A DNA stretch of 64,000 nt from Actinoplanes oblitus (GTDB taxonomy: Bacteria > Actinomycetota > Actinomycetes > Mycobacteriales > Micromonosporaceae), in contig NZ_CP126980.1 in assembly GCF_030252345.1 (NCBI RefSeq), positions 4,293,501 to 4,357,500 on the forward strand. Direction: 5' to 3'. Made by a program: the position numbers and the translations under genes. Positions 31,604 through 41,200 of the stretch are shown here, piece after piece (positions within the stretch are counted from its first letter, which is position 1; each line of letters starts with the position of its first letter). The notes under the pieces were generated by a model, which saw only the letters and a program-made list of their open reading frames with translations, did no database searches and was not told the origin of the DNA.

Positions 31604-31870
31604 TCAGCGGTTCTTCGCGACGAAGGCGGCCAGCGAACCGATCGAGTCCAGGTCGGACTGCTTCAGGTCCTCCGGGTCGACCTCCATCTCCAGGTTGTCC
31701 TCCAGGGCCATCAGCAGGGCGAGCACGCCGGTGGAGTCGAGGCTGAGGTCGTCGAACAGCCGGGTCTCGGCGGTGACGTCGGTCAGCTCCTGGTTGAGCA
31801 CGTCCTCCAGGACGGTGACGATGACGGTGACGATCTGCTGGTGGCTGGTCTCGACGGTGCTGGCGCTCAT
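31604..31870 (-). CDS. Acyl carrier protein (BtrI-like context)
   Basis: This 88-residue stand-alone carrier protein has the phosphopantetheine site LSLDSTGVLALL (DS-T variant of DSL) and acidic helices (LEDNLEMEVDPEDL). It sits between the PLP decarboxylase and the KAS-like gene. Beside an ATP-grasp ligase and a PLP decarboxylase, it recalls butirosin biosynthesis, where BtrJ loads glutamate on carrier BtrI and BtrK decarboxylates it. The inferred role is to carry an amino acid-derived acyl chain. The start at SASTVE has GAGG about 12 nt upstream; an ATG four codons further out has no room for a ribosome site. Confidence 0.85.
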   Translation of the reverse strand: MSASTVETSHQQIVTVIVTVLEDVLNQELTDVTAETRLFDDLSLDSTGVLALLMALEDNLEMEVDPEDLKQSDLDSIGSLAAFVAKNR

Positions 31871-31947
31871 GGGAAGGTCCATCCTCTCGGGTGTGGTGAA
31901 GCCGGGTCGGTGCAGCGGGAGTGCTACGAGATCAGGGGCGGGTACGG

Positions 31948-33216
31948 TCATCGGAAGTCGTGCAGGATCTGGGCGGCGAGCATGCTCTGCACGTCGTCGC
32001 GGGCCCGGACCAGCCGCGGCCGGCCCTGGTGGATCAGCACCTCGGCCGGGTAGCCGTGGCTGAGGAAGTACACCGGCGAGGCGGTCGGGCCGTAGGCGCC
32101 GGAGCGTTCCACCCCGATCACGTCGCCGGGACGCAGATCGCCGGGCAGCGCGGCGGCCTTGCCGATGGTGTCGCTGGGGGTGCACAGCGGTCCGGTGACG
32201 TTCCACTTCACCGGCTCGGCGGTGCTCTGCCGGTTGAGCAGGCGGATCGGGAAGTTGCGTTTCACGAACGAGCCGATGCCGACCGCCGCCATGTGGTGGT
32301 TGGTGCCGCCGTCGGTGACCGCGAACCGCTCGCCCATCGACTCCTTGACGTAGCGGACCTGGACGGCGTACACACCGCTGTGGCCGACCAGATAGCGGCC
32401 CATCTCCATCACCATGCGGACATCCGGGTTGCGGTCCCGGAACGCCGCGAAGACCGGATTGAGCTGGTCGACCAGCAGTTCGGGATCGAGATCCCGCTCG
32501 CCGTCGAAGTACGCCACCCCGAGCCCGCCGCCGACGTCGACCAGTTCGAGGCGGACACCGAGGTGCGCGCTGAGCCGCTCGGCCAGCTCGAGGATCCGCC
32601 GGGTGTTCTCGACGATCATGTCCTCGGCGAGGAACCGGGTGCCGAGATAGGACTGGAAGCCGCAGAGCCGCACCGAGCGGTGCCGCCCGGCCAGACCCGG
32701 CTGCTCCATCAGGATCGCCTCGTCGATCCCGAACTGCCGGGGCTTGCCGCCCATGGTGAGCCCGCTGCCCTTGACCGCGAAGCTCGGATTGACCCGCAGC
32801 ACCACCCGGGCGACGGTGCCGAGCCCGTCGGCCAGCTCGTCGATCAGGTCGAGCTCGGCCAGCGACTCGCAGATCAGGGTGACCCCGTCCTTCAGGCACG
32901 TGGTCAGCTCGTCGCGGCTCTTACCGGGGCCCAGGAACATCACCTGCTCGGCCGGCACGCCGGCGCGCTGGGTGGTGACCAGCTCGGCCATCGAGGACAC
33001 CTCGGCCCGGGCGCCCAGCGAGTGCAGCAGGGCGCAGACGCTGATGTTCGGGTTGGCCTTCAGCGAGTAGTAGATCTCCACACCGGAGTGCAGCCGGTCA
33101 CGCAGGCCGCGGAACCGCTCGGCGATCACCGCGCCGTCGTAGACGTACAGCGGCGTGCCGAACTGTTCCACCAGCTCGTCGACGGGGACGCCGCCCCACG
33201 AGGTCGGCTCAGACAT
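31948..33216 (-). CDS. PLP-dependent fold-III decarboxylase (LysA/BtrK-like)
   Basis: This 422-residue enzyme has the PLP Lys in YYSLKANPN (Lys53), the phosphate-binding DVGGGLGV, the GPLCTPSD motif with the catalytic Cys and SGAYGP near the end, all signatures of the diaminopimelate/ornithine decarboxylase family. BtrK of butirosin biosynthesis belongs here and acts on carrier-bound glutamate. The ATP-grasp gene upstream overlaps it by 8 nt and the carrier gene follows, so decarboxylation of a carrier-bound acidic amino acid is the best inference. A primary-metabolism lysA role is less likely, given the operon. Confidence 0.87.
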   Translation of the reverse strand: MSEPTSWGGVPVDELVEQFGTPLYVYDGAVIAERFRGLRDRLHSGVEIYYSLKANPNISVCALLHSLGARAEVSSMAELVTTQRAGVPAEQVMFLGPGKSRDELTTCLKDGVTLICESLAELDLIDELADGLGTVARVVLRVNPSFAVKGSGLTMGGKPRQFGIDEAILMEQPGLAGRHRSVRLCGFQSYLGTRFLAEDMIVENTRRILELAERLSAHLGVRLELVDVGGGLGVAYFDGERDLDPELLVDQLNPVFAAFRDRNPDVRMVMEMGRYLVGHSGVYAVQVRYVKESMGERFAVTDGGTNHHMAAVGIGSFVKRNFPIRLLNRQSTAEPVKWNVTGPLCTPSDTIGKAAALPGDLRPGDVIGVERSGAYGPTASPVYFLSHGYPAEVLIHQGRPRLVRARDDVQSMLAAQILHDFR

Positions 33217-34591
33217 GGACGCTCTCCTTCAGGACGGCCGCGGTGACACCGCGGTCGAGTTCGGTCAGCTCCTGCTCGGTACGGGCCATCAACAGCCCGT
33301 ACAGGCGTCCCGCGTAGGGACGGGTGTCGCCGGGTTCGGGGGCGGCGGCGTTGACCGTGGCGAAGTTGTTCACCAGCAGCCCGGCTCGCCGGTCCGCGGT
33401 GAAGATCAGGTCACCGAGCCGGTCCCGCAGCTCGGGCCAGCCGATCGGGGCGCTCAGCCGCAGGTCGTACTGGCGGGCCACGGCGACGGTGCCGGGGTCC
33501 ATGAAGCGTTCCTGCAACCCGGTCTGGTACGTGGACATGTTGTTGCGGGCGTTGATCTCCAGCACCGGCAGCAGCCCGCCGGATCGGGTGGTGATGGCGT
33601 CCACCCCGACCACGCCGTGGAAGCCGTCGGCGGCCAGCCGTTCGCCGAGCCGCGTGGCGGTGTCGACGAGCTGGTCGACGTGGTCCGGGCCGAGCCGGGC
33701 CGGGATGCGGTGCCCCTTGTGGACACCGCTCTCGGTGAGCGCCTCCTTGACGAAGTCGAACCGGATCGTGCCGTCCCGGGCGACGGTGAAGTGGTAGTTC
33801 AGGTCCAGCGCCTTGTCCGCCCATTCCTCCAGCACCAGGGCGATGCGCGGGTCACCGGACCGGGCGGCGCGCCGGGTCACCATCTGGACCAGCTGCGCCA
33901 GCCGGCGGGCGTCGTCGAAGACCATGATCCCCTTGCCGGAGACGCCGTAGGCGTCCTTGACGCCGACCCGTCGTCCGGCCGCGATCGACCGGGCCGCCTC
34001 CCGGGCCGCCTCGGCGAACTCGGTGACGGTCTCGCACTCCCAGCCCACCGCCTGCGGCAGCCCCAGTTCGGTGGCCAGACGGCGGCTGTAGATCTTGCTG
34101 TTGACGGCCTTGACGACCGGTACCGGCGGCAGCGCCGGGGCGAGGCCGGTCCGGTCGCACAGCTGCTGTTCCAGCGTGGACATGCCGTGCGGCAGCAGGT
34201 ACGCGCCCCGGCCGGCCAGTGACCGCAGCGCGGCCAGCAGACGCGGTGACCGCAGCGCGTCGGCGCTGACCGTGGCCCCCGGGTCGTGCTCGTCGGTGAG
34301 CAGGATCCCGGGCAACCCGATCCCGAGCGAGCTCAGGTAGGACAGGTAGTCGGGGTCCGGGGCGGCCTTGAGCACCACGTGGTCGCCGGGACCGGCGAGC
34401 AGCAGCGCGAACTCGTCCATCCGGTTGACGATCGCGGTGGCGGCGCGACCGCCGAAGACCGGCAGCCCCACCTCGTCGCGGGCCCACTCGTCCTCCACCT
34501 CGAAGTTGCCGATCAGGACGAACGTCGCGTCGGCGGATCCGGTGCAGGCCTGTTTGACGCCCGGTAGGAACGTCGGACTATCCAGTGACAT
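33209..34591 (-). CDS. ATP-grasp ligase (BtrJ-like context)
   Basis: This 460-residue protein has a central ATP-grasp fold: RVGVKDAYGVSGKGIMVF (208-225) is the nucleotide-binding loop, VLEEW follows near 254, and the Mg-binding Glu/Asn appear in VLEINARNN (EIN at 345-347). Such enzymes activate a carboxylate as acyl-phosphate and join it to an amine or thiol. In butirosin the homologous position is held by BtrJ, which charges a carrier protein with glutamate. Here it probably loads the adjacent carrier protein, or forms a peptide bond. GAGGA lies upstream of the ATG. Confidence 0.85.
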   Translation of the reverse strand: MSLDSPTFLPGVKQACTGSADATFVLIGNFEVEDEWARDEVGLPVFGGRAATAIVNRMDEFALLLAGPGDHVVLKAAPDPDYLSYLSSLGIGLPGILLTDEHDPGATVSADALRSPRLLAALRSLAGRGAYLLPHGMSTLEQQLCDRTGLAPALPPVPVVKAVNSKIYSRRLATELGLPQAVGWECETVTEFAEAAREAARSIAAGRRVGVKDAYGVSGKGIMVFDDARRLAQLVQMVTRRAARSGDPRIALVLEEWADKALDLNYHFTVARDGTIRFDFVKEALTESGVHKGHRIPARLGPDHVDQLVDTATRLGERLAADGFHGVVGVDAITTRSGGLLPVLEINARNNMSTYQTGLQERFMDPGTVAVARQYDLRLSAPIGWPELRDRLGDLIFTADRRAGLLVNNFATVNAAAPEPGDTRPYAGRLYGLLMARTEQELTELDRGVTAAVLKESVHV

Positions 34592-34617
34592 CGGGAACTT
34601 CCTCTCGTCGGGCCGGA

Positions 34618-35547
34618 TCAGTGCCGCAGCACGGCGGCCGAGAACGTCGCCCCGAGCCCGACGGACGTCATCAGGTACAGGTCACCCGGGCGCAGCCGGC
34701 CCGCGGCTCGGGCATGGACGTGGTTGATGAACGGGTCGGCGCCGAAGCAGTGCCCGGTGACCGGGATGTTGTCGAGATAGATCCGCTCCGTCGGGATCCG
34801 CAGCTGGCGGGCGGCCCACATCCAGGACAACCGGTTGACGTTGTGCGGCAGGATCAGCGCCACGTCGTCCACGGCGACCCCGGCTCGCCGGCACGCCTGC
34901 CGGATCACCTCGGCGAGGAGCTCGTTGTGCTCCTTGACGAAATCCGGGTCCAGGGCCCGGGGCGGCACCTGTTCGGCGTACCGGCCGAGGGTGCGGGTGG
35001 CGAAACCGAGCAGCCGGTCCCGCTCGCCGGACGGACCGACCAGGCAGGCGGCCGTGCCCTCGCCCATCACCGTGCTCTCCGGGATGATCTCCGAGACGCC
35101 GGTGACGATCTTCTCGCCGGTGAGCACCAGGGCCAGGGCCTGCGGGTCGCCGTCGGCGGTGAGCAGCCGGCCGGCGAGGTCCATCGCGAGCAGGCCGGCG
35201 GCGCAGGCGTGCTGGCTGAGGGTGAACCCGACCGCGTTGACCAGGCCCAGTTCGGTGCAGAGGTCCTCCACCGGGTAGTCCCCGGCCGGTGTCGCCGGGC
35301 CCAGGGTCCGGGCCAGCACCACGTAGCGGACCCGGGACTCGTTGCCGCGCAGTCCGGTCAGCGCCTGCACCGCCGCGGTCAGCAGCGACCGGTGGTCGCG
35401 CCCGGGCGCCCGGCGGACCGAGCGCAGCCCGTAGAGGCGCCGGAAGGTCCAGAGCACCTGCGGGTCGGCGCCGATCGCGGCGCACACATCGGTGACGTCC
35501 ACCTGGTGTTCGGGCAGGTGGCAGGCTACGTCCAGCAGTGCGGTCAC
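34618..35547 (-). CDS. KAS III-like acyl transferase/condensing enzyme
   Basis: This 309-residue thiolase-fold protein has a nucleophile Cys in SQHACAAGLL (Cys115) and His in ILPHNVNRL (His235). The third FabH residue (Asn of NTSAAS) is replaced by GHCFGA (265-270). The altered triad suggests a divergent KAS III clade that may form C-C bonds differently or transfer acyl groups. Its GTG start overlaps the TGA of the GltS-like gene (GTGA). In context it would use a carrier-bound aminoacyl or acyl chain. Confidence 0.8.
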   Translation of the reverse strand: MTALLDVACHLPEHQVDVTDVCAAIGADPQVLWTFRRLYGLRSVRRAPGRDHRSLLTAAVQALTGLRGNESRVRYVVLARTLGPATPAGDYPVEDLCTELGLVNAVGFTLSQHACAAGLLAMDLAGRLLTADGDPQALALVLTGEKIVTGVSEIIPESTVMGEGTAACLVGPSGERDRLLGFATRTLGRYAEQVPPRALDPDFVKEHNELLAEVIRQACRRAGVAVDDVALILPHNVNRLSWMWAARQLRIPTERIYLDNIPVTGHCFGADPFINHVHARAAGRLRPGDLYLMTSVGLGATFSAAVLRH

Positions 35548-36845
35548 GGCGTACGCTCCAGGGTCGGCACGGTCGGATCGTCAACGGGATGCGGCTGCGC
35601 CGTGGGCGCCGGCCACCACAGGTCCTCCCGGTCCAGCAACCGTGAGTGGTATTTGCCGACCGCGCTGATCAGCATCCGCGCCTCCAGCGCGAGCGCCTCG
35701 ACCAGGCGGATCAGGCCGTGTTCCGGGTCCTCGTCGACGGCCAGCAGCGCCGCGCGGCCGAGCCCGACCGCTGTCGCGCCCATGGCCAGCGCCCGGACCG
35801 CCCGGCCGCCCTCCCAGATCCGGCCGCTGGCCAGCAGGCAGCCCTCCGGCGCACCGATCCGTCGCAGGCACTCACCGAGGGTGAGCCCGGCCCGGCCGAG
35901 GAACGCGCGCGGCGCCCACCCGGTGCCGCCCTGCGCACCGTCCACGGTGACCGCGTCGCTGCCGGCCCGCCACGCGGTCACCGCCGCGGCGGCGACGTCG
36001 CGTCCGGGGTGGAACTTCACCCACACCCGGGCGCGCGGGAAGTTGTTGCGCATGAAGCGCACCTGCTGGCGCAGGATCTCCTCGGTGAAGGTCCCCGGGG
36101 TGGCGCAGCGCAGCCAGCCACCGGTACCGGGCAGTTCCCGGACCGCGAACCGGGTGTCGAGCCGGGCCGCCTCGGCCGGGTCCACCACCGTCATGCCGCC
36201 GAGCCCGGGTTTGGCGCCCTGACCGGTCTTCAGTTCGAAACCCAGCCGGCCGGAGTCGAGCAGGCCGGCCACCGACGGGTCGCTGTAGACCAGGTTCCAC
36301 ACCTCGGAGTCGGCGTCCTCGGTGCTCTGCTGCACCACCACACCGCCGAGCCCGGGCGGGCACTCGCCGGCGTAGGCGCGCAGCCGCTCCAGGATCGGTG
36401 ACCGGTCCTTCTCGGACCGCCGGTAGCCGGTGACCGGCACCAGGTTCTCGCCGATCACCATCGGGATGCCCAGGCGGCCGGCCTGCCGGCTGACCGCGAT
36501 CCCGGTGTCGGCCCCGGCGGCACGGGTCGACCCGAAGGCGGACACGTACACCGGCAGCGGCGAGGAGAACCCGCCGATCACGGTGGCCAGGTCGACGTCG
36601 TCGTGCAGCGGCTCGCGGCCCAGGTCGATCAGTTTCTCCAGGCGCCGGGGCATGAACACCGGCGGGGCCACCACGGCGCGGTCCAGGTCGTCGGCGATCC
36701 CGTCGGGGGCCGGCGGCTGGTCGGCGCCGGCGCCGAACAGCTGGTCGCCGTACGTCTCCAGCGGCGCGAAGACCGCCGCGACGCCTTCGCGGGCCCGTTG
36801 CCGGACCTGTGCCTCGGGGAAGCCCGGAGCGCTCGCGCGGGTCAC
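35544..36845 (-). CDS. FMN-dependent glutamate synthase-like protein (GltS domain only)
   Basis: This 433-residue protein corresponds to the FMN-binding synthase domain of glutamate synthase. KTGQGAKPGLGG (206-217) matches the GltS K-x-x-QGAKPG-GG motif and VDGAQGGTGWAP (from 301) the G-GGTG-P phosphate-binding loop. There is no glutaminase domain and no FAD/NADPH domain, so ammonia and electrons must come from elsewhere. It may be a reductive aminating or dehydrogenating flavoenzyme for a special amino acid. Its GTG start overlaps the stop of the asparagine-synthetase-like gene (GTGA), which suggests the two enzymes work together on nitrogen. Confidence 0.82.
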   Translation of the reverse strand: MTRASAPGFPEAQVRQRAREGVAAVFAPLETYGDQLFGAGADQPPAPDGIADDLDRAVVAPPVFMPRRLEKLIDLGREPLHDDVDLATVIGGFSSPLPVYVSAFGSTRAAGADTGIAVSRQAGRLGIPMVIGENLVPVTGYRRSEKDRSPILERLRAYAGECPPGLGGVVVQQSTEDADSEVWNLVYSDPSVAGLLDSGRLGFELKTGQGAKPGLGGMTVVDPAEAARLDTRFAVRELPGTGGWLRCATPGTFTEEILRQQVRFMRNNFPRARVWVKFHPGRDVAAAAVTAWRAGSDAVTVDGAQGGTGWAPRAFLGRAGLTLGECLRRIGAPEGCLLASGRIWEGGRAVRALAMGATAVGLGRAALLAVDEDPEHGLIRLVEALALEARMLISAVGKYHSRLLDREDLWWPAPTAQPHPVDDPTVPTLERTP

Positions 36846-37852
36846 GGCGACACCGTTCCCGGCAGCTTCGGGTAGGCGCTGACCTGCCACAGCGCGTCCA
36901 GGCCGGTGAGGAACCGGACCAGTCGCTGCAGGCCCATGCCGAATCCGGCGCTGGACGGCAGGCCCTCGCGCATCAGGCGCAGGTACCAGTCGTACTTGGC
37001 CGGGTTCTCGCCGCTCTCCCGCATCCGGGTGACGATGGTGGCGTAGTCGGCCTCCCGCTCACTGCCGCTGACCAGCTCGCCGTAGCCGCCGGGCGCGATC
37101 AGGTCGAAGTTGCGCAGCACCCCGGGCCGGTCCGGGTCCTCGCTGTCGTAGAAGCCGCGCGAGCCCTTCGGGTAGTCGGTGATGAAGAACGGGCGGTCCG
37201 CCTCCAGCGACAGGATCCGCTCGCCGGCCCAGTCGATCTCCGCGTCCGGGCTCTGCGGGTGCCCGCCGGCCCGCAGCCGGTCCACCGCCTCGGTGTGGGT
37301 GCAGCTGTCGAACTTGCCGGCCAGCAGCTCGGCGAAGGCGAGCCGGTCCCGGCCGAGACCCGCCAGCACGTCGGGCACCGTGTCGAGCACGTGCCGCACG
37401 ACGTGGGTGAGCAGTCCGGCCGCGGTGTCCATGGCGTCCTCCCGGGACGCCCCGGCGATCTCCACGTCGATCTGGTGGAACTCCACCAGGTGCCGGCCGG
37501 TGGTCGCGGTCTCCGGCGGCTCGACCCGGATGTTCGGGGCGATGTAGAACAGCTTCGGGAAGCCCTTCAGCGACGCCTGCTTGTAGAAGATCGCGCTGGT
37601 CATCAGCTTGTACGGATGTCCGTAGAAGTCGACGTCGAGGGCCTTGGCCCCGCGCGCGCCGGGGTCGGTCACCGGGCCGATCATCGGCGGGAGCAGCTCG
37701 GTGAAGCCGCGGCCGCGGAAGTAGTCCCGCACCCCGTACAGCGCCTCCTGTTGCACCAGCATGGCTGCCCTGGTCGTCTCGGCCACCAGGTGCTCGCCGA
37801 GACGGTCCGGACGGAAAACGGCCCCGGCTGCCGGCTGCTCTTGCTGCGACAT
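36842..37852 (-). CDS. Class II aaRS paralogue of the archaeal asparagine synthetase type (AsnRS-like)
   Basis: This 336-residue protein is built like the catalytic core of aspartyl/asparaginyl-tRNA synthetases: the motif-2 region APNIRVEPP (105-113) with HLVEFHQID after it, and motif 3 GFGMGLQRLVRF (from 303). The N-terminal anticodon-binding domain is absent. In archaea, this truncated paralogue is an asparagine synthetase that adenylates aspartate and adds ammonia. Here, at the head of a biosynthetic operon, it probably activates an acidic amino acid for amidation or ligation. The start has an AGGAGG site 6 nt away. Upstream DNA (37853-37982) should contain the operon promoter. Confidence 0.85.
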   Translation of the reverse strand: MSQQEQPAAGAVFRPDRLGEHLVAETTRAAMLVQQEALYGVRDYFRGRGFTELLPPMIGPVTDPGARGAKALDVDFYGHPYKLMTSAIFYKQASLKGFPKLFYIAPNIRVEPPETATTGRHLVEFHQIDVEIAGASREDAMDTAAGLLTHVVRHVLDTVPDVLAGLGRDRLAFAELLAGKFDSCTHTEAVDRLRAGGHPQSPDAEIDWAGERILSLEADRPFFITDYPKGSRGFYDSEDPDRPGVLRNFDLIAPGGYGELVSGSEREADYATIVTRMRESGENPAKYDWYLRLMREGLPSSAGFGMGLQRLVRFLTGLDALWQVSAYPKLPGTVSP

Positions 37853-37982
37853 CGCGCCTCCTGTCTCTCTCGATCCGTTCTGCACATTTCAAAGGTAGGA
37901 GAGAAAATGGTGGCGAGACGGTAGTCGGACAGGCAGAAAAAGAGGCAGTAAAACCGCTCGCAAGACTGATCGGAAAACGAAA

Positions 37983-38015
37983 GCGACCCTCCCGCATCTT
38001 GTGCGGGAGGGTCGC
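37983..38015 (-). terminator. Rho-independent terminator of assembly line 2
   Basis: A perfect 14-bp stem (GCGACCCTCCCGCA at 37983-37996 with TGCGGGAGGGTCGC at 38002-38015) has a 5-nt loop. On the minus strand it is followed by TTTCGTTTTCC. It lies 11 nt past the MbtH stop codon and separates line 2 from the middle operon. Confidence 0.9.
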
Positions 38016-38026
38016 TGGGAAATGCT

Positions 38027-38233
38027 TCACACGTACTGCTCGACCAGGCTTCTCGGCCGGATGTCGGTCCAGTTCGCCTCGATGAACGCCAGGCACTCGG
38101 CGCGGCCGGCCGGGCCGGTAGCGGTGGTCCAGCCGTCCGGTACGGCGGCGAAGACGGGCCACAGGCTGTGCTGTCCCTCCGCGTTCACCAATACCAGGAA
38201 CGTGCCGTTCTCGTCGTCGAACGGATTGGTCAT
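38027..38233 (-). CDS. MbtH-like protein, assembly line 2
   Basis: This 68-residue MbtH-family protein has the NPFDDENG start, the [13 protein letters not shown] core and [13 protein letters not shown] near the end. It is a cofactor for adenylation domains. Its ATG overlaps the TGA of the TE-terminated NRPS gene (ATGA), so it is made with that enzyme. It differs clearly from the line 1 MbtH, in keeping with a separate line. Confidence 0.95.
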   Translation of the reverse strand: MTNPFDDENGTFLVLVNAEGQHSLWPVFAAVPDGWTTATGPAGRAECLAFIEANWTDIRPRSLVEQYV

Positions 38234-41200
38234 CGCAATTCTCCTATTCGTTGTTCCGACAGTTTTCCGGCCAGCCGGGCACCTATGTCGGCCAGTGGCT
38301 TGGGCTCGGTCATCCCCAGGTGGGTGGCGTCGATGTCGTGGCGTTCCAGGACACCGCTCAGATACGGTCGCCAGGACTCCGGCGACAGCACACCGCCGGC
38401 GACGCTGCGGTCGGCGGCGAAGAACAGCAGATCGCCGGTGAAGACCCCGGGGCGGTAGGCCGCCATGATCGCGGCGTGGTTGACCGCGGCACCGACCAGG
38501 GCGAGCACCTCGTCGTGGGTGAAACCGGCCAGCACCGGGTCCCGGCGGCGCAGCACCTCGGCCGCCGCGTCCGGGTCGTAGCGGTCCAGCAAACCCGCCG
38601 GCAGATCGCTGTCGTCGTCGCCGAGCAGCATCCGCATGGTCTCGCCCGGTTCCGGCTCCCGGGCCGCGTCCTGCGCGGACACCGGGTAGGCGTCCAGCAT
38701 GGCCAGCAGCTCCACCCGCTCACCGGCGCGTTGCAGCGCGGTCGCCATGGCGTGCGCGAGCACCCCGCCGAAGGACCATCCGAGCAGCCGGTACGGGCCG
38801 TGCGGCTGCACCCGCCGGATCTCGGCCAGATACTCCTCGGCCAGCTCCGGCACGCTCGCGGCCTGGTACCCGGGTACGGTCAGCGCCCGCGTCTGCAGTC
38901 CGTAGATCGGCTGGTCGGGGCTCAGATGCCGGGCCAGACCCGCGTACGACCAGCTCATCCCGGCGCCGGGGTGCACACAGAAGAGCGGGCGCCGGCTCCC
39001 GGACGGCTGCAACGTGATCAGGACGTCGAGCGTGTTCGCGCCCCGCTGCTCACCGAGCAGCCCGGCCACGGTCGGCCGCTCGAACAGGTCGCGGACACCG
39101 ACGTCGCGGCCCAGCGTGCCGCGGATGCGACTGACCAGCCTGGTGGCCAGCAGGGAGTGCCCGCCGAGTTCGAAGAACCCGTCGTCGAGGCCGACCCGGT
39201 CCACCCCGAGGACCTCGGCGAACAGTTCGCACAGCCGGTGCTCGTCCGGGGTCCGCGGTGCCCGCCCGGCCCGGCCGGCCTGCTGGGGGGCGGGCAGCGC
39301 ACGGCGGTCGACCTTGCCGTTCACGGTGACCGGCATCCGGTCGAGCACCACGACCGCCGACGGGACCATGTAGCCGGGCAGGGTCCGGGCCGCCGTGGCG
39401 GTCACCGCCGCCTCCCAGCCCGCCGCGTCGCGTACCGGGGCGCTGTCGGCCGGGACCAGGTAGGCGACCAGCCGCTTGTCGCCGGGCCGGTCCTCGCGCA
39501 CCAGCACCACGACCTGACCGACGGCCGGGTCCGCGGCGATCGCCGCCGCGACCTCGTCCGGCTCGATGCGGAAGCCGCGGATCTTCACCTGCCCGTCGGT
39601 ACGCCCGACGAAGCGCAACTCGCCCCGGCTGGTCCACGCCACCAGGTCGCCGGTGCGGTACATCCGGGTCCCGGGCGGGCCGTACGGGTCGGCGACGAAC
39701 CGTTCCGCGGTCAGCGCGGGCCGCCCGTGATAGCCCCGGGCCACCTGCTCACCGGCCAGGTACAGCTCGCCGGCGGCGCCCAGCGGCACCGGGCGCAGCG
39801 CCGCGTCGAGCACGTACGTCCGGTTGTTGTCCAGCGGCCGGCCCAGGTGCACCCCGCCGAAGCGGCCGCGATCGGTGCCGAAGCGCTGCCAGTGCGAGGC
39901 GAACGTGACCTCGGTCGGCCCGTAGCTGTGCACCACCACGGTGTCCGGGCAGTGCTCCAGGACCCGTCGCATCGCGGCCGGCGAGGCGACGTCGCCACCG
40001 GTCCAGACCTCCCGCAGCCGGGCCAGCACGGCCAAGCCCTCGTCGGCCATCACGTGGAACAGGCCCATGGTGAAGTACGCGGCGGTCACCTCGTGCTCGG
40101 TGATGACGCGGGCCAGTTCGGCCAGGTCCGCGCCGTGTCCCTCGGCGATCACCAGCTCCCCGCCGAGCAGCAGCGGCACCCACATCTCGTACGTGGAGGA
40201 GTCGAAGCCGTAGTGGGAGTGCACCAGCATCCGGCGGTGGTGTGCCGGGTCCCAGCATCGGTCGGCGACGAGCTCGCGGACGTTGCGGTGGGTGACGCCG
40301 ACGCCCTTCGGCCGGCCGGTGGAGCCGGAGGTGAACATGACGTACATCAGGGAACGGTCGTCCAGCGGCAGGTCCGGGTCGTCGTCGCGGCCGTCACCCA
40401 CCGCGTACCGTACGACCGTGGTGCCGTGCCCGTGTTCGGCCCGCACCGCCGGGTTGGTCGTGGCGGCGCTCTCGTCGGCCAGCAGCACCGGCGCCGCGGC
40501 GTCCTCCATGATCGTCCGGACCCGGGCGGGCGGCAGGGCGGTGCCGACCGGAACGTAGGCCGCACCGCACTTGAGGACCGCGAGGCTGGCGATCACCAAG
40601 TCGGCGCCGCGGTGCATCAGCACACCGACGGTCGACTGCGGCCGGACCCCGGCCGCGATCAGCCGGTGCGCCAGCGCGTTGGCCCGGCGGTCCACCTCGG
40701 CGTAGCTGAGCCGGACGTCGCCGTGGCTGATCGCCACCCGATCCGGGGTCCGTTGCGCCTGCTCCCGGAAGGCCACGTGCACGCCGCCGCGGGTGGCCGG
40801 GACCTCGGTGTCGTTGTAGCCGGTCAGCAGCCACCGGCGCTCCTCGGCGCCGAGCAGGTCCAGGTCGCCGATCGGCCGGTCCGGTCCGGCGGCCGCGGCG
40901 GTGAGCAGCCGGGCCAGCCGGCCGGCCAGCATCGCCGCGGTGTCCGCCTCGAACAGGTCCGAGGCGTACTCCAGCTCGCCGTCCAGCCCGGCCGGAGCGT
41001 CGGTGGCGTCCCGCCGTTCCGCCACCGACAGGGTCAGGTCGAACTTGACGGTGCCGGGGCCGAGCGCGAGTCCGGTGCCGGCCAGCGGCGAGTCCTCCGG
41101 GTCGGCGCCGGCGGTGTCCCGCAGCAGCAGCATCACCTGGAAGAGCGGGTGGTGCCCGGCGGACCGGGCCGGGTTGAGTTCCTCGACGAGCCGTTCGAAC

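Noticed and set aside
31948..33216. Calling the PLP enzyme primary diaminopimelate decarboxylase (lysA)
   Set aside because: It is embedded in an ATP-grasp/carrier operon, which fits a BtrK-like secondary role better.
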